Shown: piece by piece, positions 55,637 through 64,000 of the stretch
Position numbering within the stretch: position 1 is the first letter of the stretch
Layout: every line of letters begins with the position of its first letter
Assembly (NCBI GenBank): GCA_026018925.1
Contig: JAKSZU010000016.1
Coordinates: 84,378,490-84,442,489 of the forward strand
DNA length: 64,000 bases
Source: Tupaia tana
Taxonomy: Eukaryota; Chordata; Mammalia; Scandentia; Tupaiidae
Reading direction: 5' to 3'
Translations under genes and position numbers: made by a program
Notes under the pieces: generated by a model
What the model was told of the DNA's origin: nothing
Seen by the model: the letters and a program-made list of their open reading frames with translations, nothing else
The model's database searches: none

Positions 55637-55795
55637 TCTATAAAAAGAAAAAAAGATGGCCAGTTGCAGGCTTTGGGGTGTCTGTCAGAGCAGACCGACC
55701 TGGGGCCACGGCTGCATCTCCTGCAGCTCTCTGCCCAGTTCTTGGGGGACACCAGGCCCCAGGGAGCTTCCCGCAGCAGCCTCTAAAAGGTTGAG

Positions 55796-56078
55796 GGGAA
55801 CCAGCAGGTGGCAGACGGACTAATGGTTACGTTGCTTGACTCTCACATAGTTGGCTGTGGTTTGAGTCCTGGACCTGGTGGCTTAAAACTCACGCCAGGT
55901 GTGTGCGTGCGTGCGTGCATGCCTAAGATCCTGCAAGGAGAATGGAGGAGGGATTGTAGCACAGCCATCGCCCGGGGGTGAGTGCTCACTTTCTGTCTCT
56001 CCATCTCTCTCGGTCTCTCCAGTGAGTGCATGCGCGTTATGGCAAAATCTCTCCAACAAATAAATAATAATAGAAAGG
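55796..56078 (+). repeat. Type A SINE
   Basis: GGGAACCAGCAGGTGGCAGA head, GTGGTTTGAGTCCTGGACC, CTTAAAACTCACGCCAGG, then GTGAGTGCTCACTTTCTG and AAATAAATAATAAT tail. Confidence 0.85.
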
Positions 56079-56689
56079 CCCAAGGGCTGCAGACCCCAGA
56101 GGAGGGCGGGGCGGGGGTGCCAGGGAGCCAGTCTGAAGGAAGCCAGGGAACCCGCCCCCCGCGACGGGGCAGGTGTGCGCAGCTGCACAAGCAAGTATGC
56201 GCTGTATATGCGTCGGGAGCGCGGCCAGCAGACACAGGCTACGGGCCGGCAGGGAGAACGAGCCGCACTCTCACTATGCACACAGAATGGAGGGTTCAAC
56301 CTGTGTCTGTAAAGATCGGCTGAGTCAGCAAGAGAGAAGGATTTTAAAACCACGAGCCCTCCACGTGGAGACTTAGTCCTGCCAGAGCTGGGTAAGTGTG
56401 CAGGGCCATCGTGTACCCGACTCCGTGACCTGGTCGGTCCCCTCATTTCACAATGGGTGCATGCTCTCACGCCCGCCTGGCAGGTGTGTGTGCTGTGTGA
56501 GCGCGTGGGCACTGCCCTTACTGACTAACCCCCTCCCGTCGGACTCGGCGCGCTGGCGTGTCTGCTGCACAGCGGGGCTGTGGCACGCACCTCTGTGCCC
56601 TCAGTGGCACCCTTGCCCAGCGACGCTCCGACTTTCTGCCTAGAGCTTCACGCTCTCTCTGAGAGGCGCTTACACTCTGCTTCCGACCG

Positions 56690-56870
56690 GTCGTGGTGGT
56701 GGTGAAGGGCTGGACCCCCACACAGATGACTGCGGTTCAAGACCCAGACCTGGAGGCTTACAAATCACAGTGTGCACAAACTCCTGAGAGGAGAAGGGAC
56801 TGCAGCACTGTTACCGCCCCGGGGGTTCCTCGCTCTCCTCCCCTCTGGTGAGCGCACACACTCGGGGACG
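56690..56870 (+). repeat. SINE fragment
   Basis: GTGGTGGTGAAGGGCTGGAC, GCGGTTCAAGACCC, CTCCTGAGAGGAGAAGGG and CTGGTGAGCGCACACAC. Truncated and diverged. Confidence 0.65.
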
Positions 56871-57089
56871 AAAACCTACAACAACCCCACCTCCCCCGTC
56901 CCTAGTGGCACCCCGCAACGTGGCAGGTGTGTTCGTGCTCGCCCCGCTCCCTGCTTTCCTGCTGGCATGTGGGACTGCCATGAGCCAACTCCACGATGAC
57001 AGCACCGGCGGCCTGGAGCGCCGCCTTCGCCACAGGCTGCCGTCCGGCACACGGTGTTCCTTCGCAGGCGTGGTCTTGGTTCTGTTTAA

Positions 57090-57266
57090 GACAGACTCTT
57101 CCTGTAGACAGGTGCGCTTGCCAGAGACAGAGAGCGAGGGGGGCCACACCCAACCCTTCTCCGTCCCGCCGCGTGGACACGGCCGGCGGTGGGGCTGGGA
57201 CTCGAACCATGGCTGGCTTCATGGGAGTCCAGCAACGTAACCATTACACTGTCTGCCGGTCCCATC
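57090..57266 (-). repeat. Type A SINE fragment, antisense
   Basis: CTGTAGACAGGTGCGCTTGCC, GGCGGTGGGGCTGGGACTC, then GGGAGTCCAGCAACGTAACC and GTCTGCCGGTCCC at the head end. Confidence 0.75.
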
Positions 57267-57628
57267 CTAGTTTTAAATGGGGATGGCAGGGCCATGGTGG
57301 CTCTGTCTGTCCCCTCCCCTGAGGCTTCCTTTCGGCAATTCCTTGGTCATCCCCACCTATGCACCCTTGTAGGTTAGCTCAAGAAGTGCCCCCAATCGCC
57401 GCGCACAGGGTTGGAGCATGCACCACCTGTTCCTCAGGAAGGGCCCGGCGCCGAGCCTTTGCCGTCGAGAAGATCCCACCATACTTGGGGTGGAGAGAAA
57501 ATGAGTCTGTAGCAGGTGGGGGTGGGACACCCGGGGCTGGGAGACAGAAACCCCGGCTGTCTTCAAACCACTCACGGTCCTACCCCTGAGCTGCGCCACT
57601 GCTTCACCCAGAGAGCTGTGCAGTCAAT

Positions 57629-59015
57629 CACGCCGATCCACTCCCACTCCACGCCGATCCACTCCCCTCCACGCCGATCCACTCCCACCCACGCCGATCC
57701 ACTCCCACCCACGCCGATCCACTCCCCTCCACGCCGATCCACTCCCACCCACGCCGATCCACTCCCACCCACGCCGATCCACTCCCCTCCACGCCCATCC
57801 ACTCCCACCCACGCCGATCCACTCCCACCCACGCCGATCCCCTCCCCTCCACGCCGATCCACTCCCACCCACGCCGATCCACTCCCCTCCACGCCGATCC
57901 ACTCCCACCCACGCCGATCCACTCCCCTCCACGCCGATCCACTCCCACCCACGCCGATCCACTCCCCTCCACGCCGATCCACTCCCACCCACGCCGATCC
58001 CCTCCCACCCACGCCGATCCACTCCCCTCCACGCCGTTCCACTCCCCTCCACGCCGATCCCCTCCCCTCCACGCCAATCCCCTCCCACCCACGCCGATCC
58101 ACTCCCCTCCACGCCGTTCCACTCCCCTCCACGCCGATCCCCTCCCCTCCACGCCGATCCCCTCCCCTCCACGCCGATCCCCTCCCACCCACGCCGATCC
58201 ACTCCCACCCACGCCGTTCCACTCCCCCTCCACGCCGTTCCACTCCCCCTCCACGCCGATCCACTCCCCTCCACCCCGTTCCACTCCCCTCCACGCCGAT
58301 CCACTCCCCTCCACGCCGATCCACTCCCCTCCACGCCGATCCACTCCCACCCACGCCGATCCACTCCCACCCACGCCGATCCACTCCCCTCCACGCCGAT
58401 CCACTCCCACCCACGCCGTTCCACTCCCCCTCCACGCCGTTCCACTCCCCCTCCACGCCGTTCCACTCCCCCTCCACGCCGATCCACTCCCCTCCACCCC
58501 GTTCCACTCCCCTCCACCCCGATCCACTCCCCTCCACGCCGATCCACTCCCACCCACGCCGATCCACTCCCCTCCACGCCGATCCACTCCCCTCCACGCC
58601 GTTCCACTCCCCTCCACGCCGATCCACTCCCCTCCACGCCGTTCCACTCCCCTCCACGCCGATCCACTCCCCTCCACGCCGTTCCACTCCCCCTCCACGC
58701 CGATCCACTCCCCTCCACCCCGTTCCACTCCCCTCCACGCCGATCCACTCCCCTCCACCCCGTTCCACTCCCCTCCACGCCGATCCACTCCCACCCACGC
58801 CGATCCACTCCCCTCCATGCTGTTCCACTCCCCCTCCACGCCGTTCCACTCCCCCTCCACGCTGATCCACTCCCCTCCACGCCATCCCACTCCCCTCCAC
58901 GCCGATCCACTCCCACCCACGCCGATCCACTCCCCTCCACGCCGATCCACTCCCCTCCACGCCGTTCCTCCCCACCCACGCCATTCCACTCCCCTCCACG
59001 CTGTTCCACTTCCCA
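57629..59015. repeat. 20-bp minisatellite of about 69 copies
   Basis: Tandem units of CCACGCCGATCCACTCCCCT, period 20. Two main variants differ at CCCCTCC versus CCCACCC. From 57661 to about 57840 they alternate as A-B-B, giving a 60-bp higher-order period; to the right GATC often becomes GTTC and some units gain a C (21 bp). Because 20 is not a multiple of three and the unit lacks stops, long ORFs run through: 449 codons on plus and up to 507 on minus, in all three minus frames (GSGSAWRGVDRRG-like). The MAPK8IP3 pre-mRNA carries the G-rich strand. Confidence 0.97.
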
Positions 59016-60148
59016 CCTATGCACCGCCATAATGCCTGCACTCTGGGAGCTAGCAGAGGCTTCCTACCGCAAACTGAACAACCACGCCCACACACGCCCC
59101 AGGGCAGGACCCTGATCCCGAGGCCTATCCTAGCGGATGATATTAAAATGCAACGTTAAGTGACAATGCCCGAAAGCCGTGTCACGCACATGGCCCACGT
59201 GCCCACACCAAGGAGAGGACATAGAGAATGTGTCCCTGGGAACACGCACAGACGTGGCATGTGGTGGCCGTCGGCCTCAGACAGCAGGAGATGCTGACCG
59301 AGAGCCAGACACCCGGGCAGCACGTGCGTAGGCACCCTCCAAGCGAGGCACGAGCCTTACATGGCAGGCGGAGGAGCCCGCCGGGGTGACCAGAGTCCTG
59401 GAGTCAGCGAAACCTCTCAGGGCCAGGGAGCAGATGCTCAACTGGCCTCCAGGCTTTCCAGCTGCGAGTGGGGAGTGGAGGGGGTGGGAGATGGACACAA
59501 AGCCCCTAGAACCCAGAGGCAACCGAAGGCCTGGCATGGGCCCCTCGCCGCCCCAGTGTCATGCGGGTCAGGGCGCTGCTGCTGTCAGACTCGGAGGAAG
59601 CTGGCGATGCTCAGGCTGGAGCCAGAGCGACCACAGGGCCCCGAGGGTGTGGAGGGGTAGTACCCTCGGGCGGGCAGAGGGAGTACCGTTCCTCCCCTCT
59701 TGAGGAAGCTGTTCCAGGGCTATTACGGTCACTTCAGCGGAAAGGACCAAGCCAGTCACTCCCCAAGCTCCTGTCGCGGCGCGGCCCCAGCCTGGTGTAG
59801 GGTGCGCACAGAGGAGCAGGGCCCGGCCAGGACCCTCTGCGGCCGGCACTGCTCCCCACGAGATGCTCAGACTGGCTCGGCCACGCGGGAGGGCTCGAGC
59901 CCGTGAGCAGCAAGCAGGAGGCAGAGGGCCGGGCAGCCGAGGGTGGGCGGCGGGTGGCCGGCAGCAGGCTCTATCGAACGGACAGTCCGCATCACGGGTG
60001 TCCAGCCATGCGCTTGCAGGGTGCGTTCTTAGTTACAGAGCGCTAACCTTAGCCATGGGACTCAGGAGCCTTCAGTGGTGGGGTCTGGGTAGGAGAGACT
60101 AATTTAAGTCTATGTAATTTCTCTTTCTGTGGGAAAACTAAAAACTCC

Positions 60149-60330
60149 AGGCCAGTTTCATGGCTTGGTGGTAAGGTGGTTGGACCCACACAGCTGACCG
60201 CGGTTCGTCCCGGGCCAGGCAGCTGGTGTGCGCGGTGTGACCGTGCCTCGGGGTGTGCCTCACTTTCCTTTCTATGTCTTTCTCCAGGAAGCACATGTGT
60301 CCTCTGGGATTAAAGAAAAAAAGACAAAAA
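60149..60330 (+). repeat. SINE-like copy (type C)
   Basis: CCAGTTTCATGGCTTGGTGG, CCGCGGTTCGTCCC, then TCACTTTCCTTTCTATGTC and CCTCTGGGATTAAAGAAAAA. Confidence 0.65.
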
Positions 60331-60621
60331 CCAAAAGTGGAAAGTCACAAAACATGAATGCAACAAGGGCAGGGCGAGTTCCAGGGAGCCGGCGACCCTG
60401 GCAGTGTGCCGAGGGCAGGGCAGTGCGCTCAGACAGACCCGGAGGGCCTGGCCCCGGTCCGCAGGCTGACAGCACAACACGCACGGTGGCTGGCTGCACG
60501 CTGCCGGGCAGTGCGGAACCACATACGTACACATAACACGTGTGTACTCACACAGGTACATGTGTGCTGTGCAGAGCGTGACCTACACACGTAAACAGGG
60601 TACTGGAAAATGGAGCTGCAG

Positions 60622-60862
60622 GGACCGGCAGACGGCGGATGCTGTCGCTGGGCTCCCACATGATTGAGTGTGGTTCGAGTCCTGAACTCAAAGCTGTGTG
60701 TGCATGGGCGCCCAAGATCCCAGGATGAGAATGGAAAAGAAGAAACTGTGCTGTGGCCGTCCCCTGGGGGTGATTTCTCATTCTGTCTCCATCTTTCCGG
60801 TGAGCTCATGTGCCTTACAGAAAAAATCTCTTCTAAAAAAAAAAAAGGAAAAAAAAGAAACC
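60622..60862 (+). repeat. Type A SINE
   Basis: GGGACCGGCAGACGGCGGAT head, GTGTGGTTCGAGTCCTG, GGGGGTGATTTCTCATTCTG and GCCTTACAGAAAAAATCTC with an A-rich tail. Confidence 0.82.
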
Positions 60863-61285
60863 TCCACTCTCTGTGCTGGGCCGGACTGCAGCAGCCAAAG
60901 GGCACTGGGCGAACGGTGACCGTGCTGAGACCAGCAGGCGCGCCTCGTCCCCCGGACACGTGGGACAGCTCTGCACACACGTGGACTGCACGCGCCCAGC
61001 AGAGCACACGGAGGCGGCCGTCTGTCCAGCACGCCTACTCGAGTGTCGCCAGGCACACAGGGCCTACAGGAGCACCCAGCCCGCCCCAAACACTGACGTG
61101 TCACAGGCTTCCTTTCTAGATATGCTTTCAAGATGCCCCGTCCCACAAAGGGCTCTGTTTTAAAATGGAGTTTAACTTTCTCCTAATGTGCTTTCTGGTA
61201 AATATCACAATTCGTACTGAGATAGCCGCGAGCACAGGTTCTCCCACGGCCCAGTCCCAGTCAGCTCCTTCCCACTCCACAGAAT

Positions 61286-61461
61286 GACTTTTTAAAAAAT
61301 ATTTATTTCATTTTATTTATTTATTTTTAATTTGATGAGAGAAGGAGAGGGAGGAAGAGAAAAAGAGAGAGAGAGAGCAAGCCGCCAGGTCTAAGACTCA
61401 AGCCATGGTTGGCCATGTGGAAGCCTAGCACCTCAACCACCAGGCCACCTGCTGGCCCCAT
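61286..61461 (-). repeat. Type B SINE, antisense
   Basis: A/T-rich start, TTTTTAATTTGATGAGAGAA, AAGCCGCCAGGTCTAAGACTC and head end CCACCTGCTGGCCCCA. Confidence 0.85.
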
Positions 61462-61515
61462 CCACAGAATGAGATTATGCTTCCCATTTTATATGTAAAA
61501 AGAAAAAAAAAGTTA

Positions 61516-61975
61516 GGGGGCCAGCAGGTGGCATGGCGGTTAAGGTGCTGGACATTCCCATATGGCAGCCATGGTTCGAGTCCCAGTCCCAACCATGGCT
61601 TGCTTTCTCACTTCCTCACTCTGTCCCTGTCTCTGTCTTTCTGGTCAAATTAAAATAAATAAATAAAATCAAATAAATAATTCTTTTTTTTTTTCTTTTT
61701 GGAGAGATTTTCGCTATAGGGCGCGTTTGCTCACCAGACAGACAGAGAGAGACATAGAGACAGAAAGCGAGAAATCACCCCCCAGGGGGATGGTCACGCT
61801 GCAATCCCTTCTCCTCCATTCTCCTCTCGGGATCTTGGGCACGCACGCACACGCACCTGGCGTGAGTTTTAAGCCACCAGGTCTGGGACACGAACTGCAG
61901 TCAACTACGTGGGAGTCCAGCGACATAGCCATTACGCTAACTGCTGGTTCCCAGATAAATAATTCTTTAAAAAAA

Positions 61976-62010
<35 letters not shown>
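61516..62010. repeat. Type B SINE with a nested antisense type A SINE
   Basis: A plus-strand type B copy starts at 61516 (GGGGGCCAGCAGGTGGCATGG). Its AAATAAATAA tail is split by a minus-strand type A SINE (61686-61954). The target ATAAATAATTCTT is duplicated at 61673-61685 and 61955-61967, followed by the rest of an (AAAT)n tail. The nesting order is opposite to that at 8.8 kb. Confidence 0.92.
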
Positions 62011-62033
62011 AACAAAGTTAGGACATAAGCTGC

Positions 62034-62273
62034 CTTGGCCTGGCCTACAGCCTAGTGGTTAAGGGCCAGATCCCGCATGGTTGGTGTGGTTCGAATCCCG
62101 GACTGGTGGCTGGAGACACCTGTGAGGTGTGTGTGCATGCACCAGATCCCAACAGGGTGTAGAAGTGGAGGCGGGGCTGAGGTGCGACCACACCCACTGG
62201 GCGGGGCTTCCGCTCCGTGGCCCACCCCCTCTCTCTCTGTGAGTACAAGCGTCCTCTGGCAATGAGAAAAGGC
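62034..62273 (+). repeat. SINE-like copy (type C)
   Basis: GGCCTACAGCCTAGTGGTTAAG, GTGTGGTTCGAATCCC, GACCACACCCACTGGGCGGG and CCTCTGGCAATGAGAAAA. Confidence 0.75.
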
Positions 62274-62369
62274 AGCCTGAACCTCCACGTCAAGTATGAA
62301 GTCAAACTCAGCATGTTAAATAGCCCCCAGGCCCGGGAAACCACAGAAATAACTCTGGCCTGGGCGGGA

Positions 62370-62792
62370 TGAGCCGCTCCCACGGCCCAGGGTGGAGGGA
62401 GCCGGGTCAGACGTGGTTGGTGGCTGTTCAAGCCCCGCACCCAGTGGCTTGAAGAACGTGCCAGGCAGGATGGAGAAGAGAGGGGGTTATGTCTCAGCCA
62501 TGCCCCGCGGGGGTGCTTTCTCTCTGGCAGCGCACATGCTCCCTGGCAATACAAAAAAGAAAATGGTGGCACAGCAGTTGCTGTGCTGGACTCCCACGTG
62601 GCAGACTGCAGTTTGAGTCCCAGACCCGGCGGCTTGAAACTCATGCAGGCACACATGCATGTCGAAAATCCCAAGAGGAGAATGGAGGACAGACTGCAGC
62701 AGGGTCATCTGCTCTGGGGGTGATTTCTCACTCTCTGACTCTCTGGCAAGCCCATGCACCCTATAGCAAAAAACTATTAAAAAAAAATAAAA
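62370..62792 (+). repeat. Type C fragment followed by a type A SINE
   Basis: A partial type C copy (62370-62561, with GGGGGTGCTTTCTCTCTGGC and CCCTGGCAATAC) runs directly into a type A copy (about 62562-62792, GGTGGCACAGCAGTTGCTG through CCCTATAGCAAAAAAC and an A-rich tail). The tail of the first is fused to the head of the second. Confidence 0.75.
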
Positions 62793-63338
62793 GGAAAGAA
62801 AAAAAAAGAAATGAATTCTGACAGGAAATCAAAGATCTTGTTCCTTTGCACTATTGGATCAATTTATTCCCCCCCTGGAAGTGAGCGGATGGAACAAGTT
62901 TCCAAAAGAAAAGGTTCTTTTTGGTCCTCCATCCTGAGCAGGCAGAGGTAACCATGGGGAGCTGAGTACCCCCTCTGTGCCCAGGGTGGGACCCTCAACC
63001 TCCCAGACCACGGGCTCACCGAGGGCTGGCGGGGCAAGGAGCTCGGGAGGCCTCACCGTGGCTGTTCCAGACCTGTGTTCTCCGTGGACAGCGCCTAGAT
63101 AAAAGCGCAGGTGGGCGGTCCTGGAGTCCCGAGGGCCCAGGCCCGGACAGCACAGGAGCGTAAGGAGGCTCCCGCATCGTGGGCCTGAAAGCTGCAGCCA
63201 CAGCTCGGGGCCCCAGAGTCAGGTTGAAAGCCAGGCCTCCTCACCTTTATGCAACAGGGACTGCTCGATTCAGCCTCCACCTGGGATGAACCCGTGACTG
63301 CTTCAGTGCACGACCCTCGAGAACTGCTGAGACAGGGC

Positions 63339-63525
63339 CGCTGTGGCTGGGGCTGGGTCCGATGTGGCCGACCACATGGTGTGAACCTGGCCCCTGCAGC
63401 TTGAGCACTGGAGGCACGTGCTATACACCCAGGATTCCGACAGGAGAGGGAGACAGAAGATGGGGTGTGGTCACGCCCGGGAGGGCGCTTTCTCCTCCCT
63501 CACCTCTGGCAAAGATTTAAAAAAA
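63339..63525 (+). repeat. SINE-like copy (type C)
   Basis: GGCTGGGGCTGGGTCCGATG, GGGGTGTGGTCACGCCCGGG, AGGGCGCTTTCTCCTCCC and CCTCTGGCAAAGATTTAAAAA. Its A-rich tail was the target of the next element. Confidence 0.75.
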
Positions 63526-63534
63526 GGAATCAGT

Positions 63535-63710
63535 TGGGGCCAGCAGGTGGTGTGGTGGTTGGGGGCCCTGGACTCCCACATGGCCGGCTGTGGTTCGAGT
63601 CCCAGACCTGGCGGCTTGCTTTCTTACTCTCTCTCATTCTGTCCCTCTCTGGACGAATTTAAAAAATAAATAAATAAAAATAAATAAAGTTAAATAAAAT
63701 AGTTATTTTT
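63535..63710 (+). mobile_element. Type B SINE with a perfect 19-bp target duplication
   Basis: GGGGCCAGCAGGTGGTGTGG head, GTGGTTCGAGTCCCAGACC, a CTCTCTCATTCTGTCCCTC stretch and an A/T-rich tail. The target TTTAAAAAAAGGAATCAGT occurs at 63516-63534 and again at 63711-63729, without mismatch, so this is a young insertion into the tail of a type C copy. Confidence 0.92.
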
Positions 63711-64000
63711 TTTAAAAAAAGGAATCAGTAAACAATAAAAAAAAAAGAAAGAAAAAAATATGGTTGGTATCAGAAGCAAGAAAAGTGAGGTTAAAGACAG
63801 CTCCGGCCAGAGGCGCAACCGTGGACACGCGGCTCTGTGCACACCCTGGGAGGGCGGCTCCCAGAGTCCAGCTTTGGAGACAGCTCCAGGCTCGTGGACG
63901 TCCGCGACAAGGTGAAGGCTGACGAGGACTGACACGGGCCGCTGGGGCACCTCCCTGTCCACGCCTTCCTGGCTCACGGAAGAAATAAATCAAAGAGAAT

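Larger units (their letters stand above)
53757..64000 (-). other. MAPK8IP3 intron, at least 10.2 kb, running off the window
   Basis: The exon carrying the preceding codons (human ...RKQAEE) is not found before the right edge, so the intron continues beyond it. It holds about a dozen SINE copies, the large 20-bp minisatellite and an unidentified ORF at 53943-54142. The MAPK8IP3 promoter is not in the window. Confidence 0.75.

Noticed and set aside
57629-59015. CRISPR-like array
   Set aside because: Units are contiguous 20-mers without unique spacers, in a mammalian intron.
57572-59095. Minus-strand ORFs of 462-507 codons and a plus-strand ORF of 449 codons
   Set aside because: They follow from a stop-free 20-bp tandem unit read in every frame. 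Equal openness in all three minus frames argues against coding.

Overview
The window is GC-rich genomic DNA from a placental mammal. Spliced genes with GT/AG introns, CpG-rich shared promoters, AATAAA signals and many tRNA-derived SINE copies with A-rich tails rule out a prokaryote. Seven protein genes are recognised, in the order and orientation (reversed) of human 16p13.3: IGFALS(+), NUBP2(-), SPSB3(+), EME2(-), MRPS34(+), NME3(+), MAPK8IP3(-). I cannot name the species: the SINE families do not match any primate, rodent, carnivore, ruminant, pig, horse or rabbit family I know well.

Layout: 1-1417 is the IGFALS 5' flank, with a growth-hormone-type STAT5 site. IGFALS lies at 1.4-4.3 kb and ends tail-to-tail with NUBP2 (5.0-10.6 kb). 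NUBP2 and SPSB3 (12.2-16.5 kb) diverge from one CCAAT-rich CpG promoter at 10.6-11.1 kb. EME2 (17.0-19.6 kb) is tail-to-tail with SPSB3 and head-to-head with MRPS34; their start codons are only 101 bp apart. NME3 (21.4-22.4 kb) meets MAPK8IP3 tail-to-tail with the two poly(A) signals about 60 bp apart. From 22.4 kb to the right edge everything is MAPK8IP3, read on the minus strand. Thirty-one coding exons give 1231 C-terminal residues in one unbroken phase chain. About the first 106 residues (judged by human length) must lie beyond 64 kb.

The genes do not form one pathway. They cover IGF transport in serum (IGFALS), cytosolic Fe-S cluster assembly (NUBP2), ubiquitin-ligase substrate choice (SPSB3), structure-specific DNA cleavage with MUS81 (EME2), mitochondrial translation (MRPS34), a mitochondria-anchored nucleoside diphosphate kinase (NME3) and JNK/kinesin/dynein axonal transport (MAPK8IP3). 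The compact housekeeping cluster shares promoters and 3' boundaries.

The most interesting items are: two consecutive micro-exons (12 and 18 nt) in MAPK8IP3, in phase and rebuilding a known tetrapeptide; a 1.4-kb, 20-bp minisatellite with partial 60-bp higher-order structure, open in several frames; several other young tandem arrays in MAPK8IP3 introns; nested SINE insertions showing that two SINE types were active over overlapping periods; and an unidentified protein-like ORF with a splice donor in the first intron seen of MAPK8IP3. I did not find a convincing wholly new biological system.
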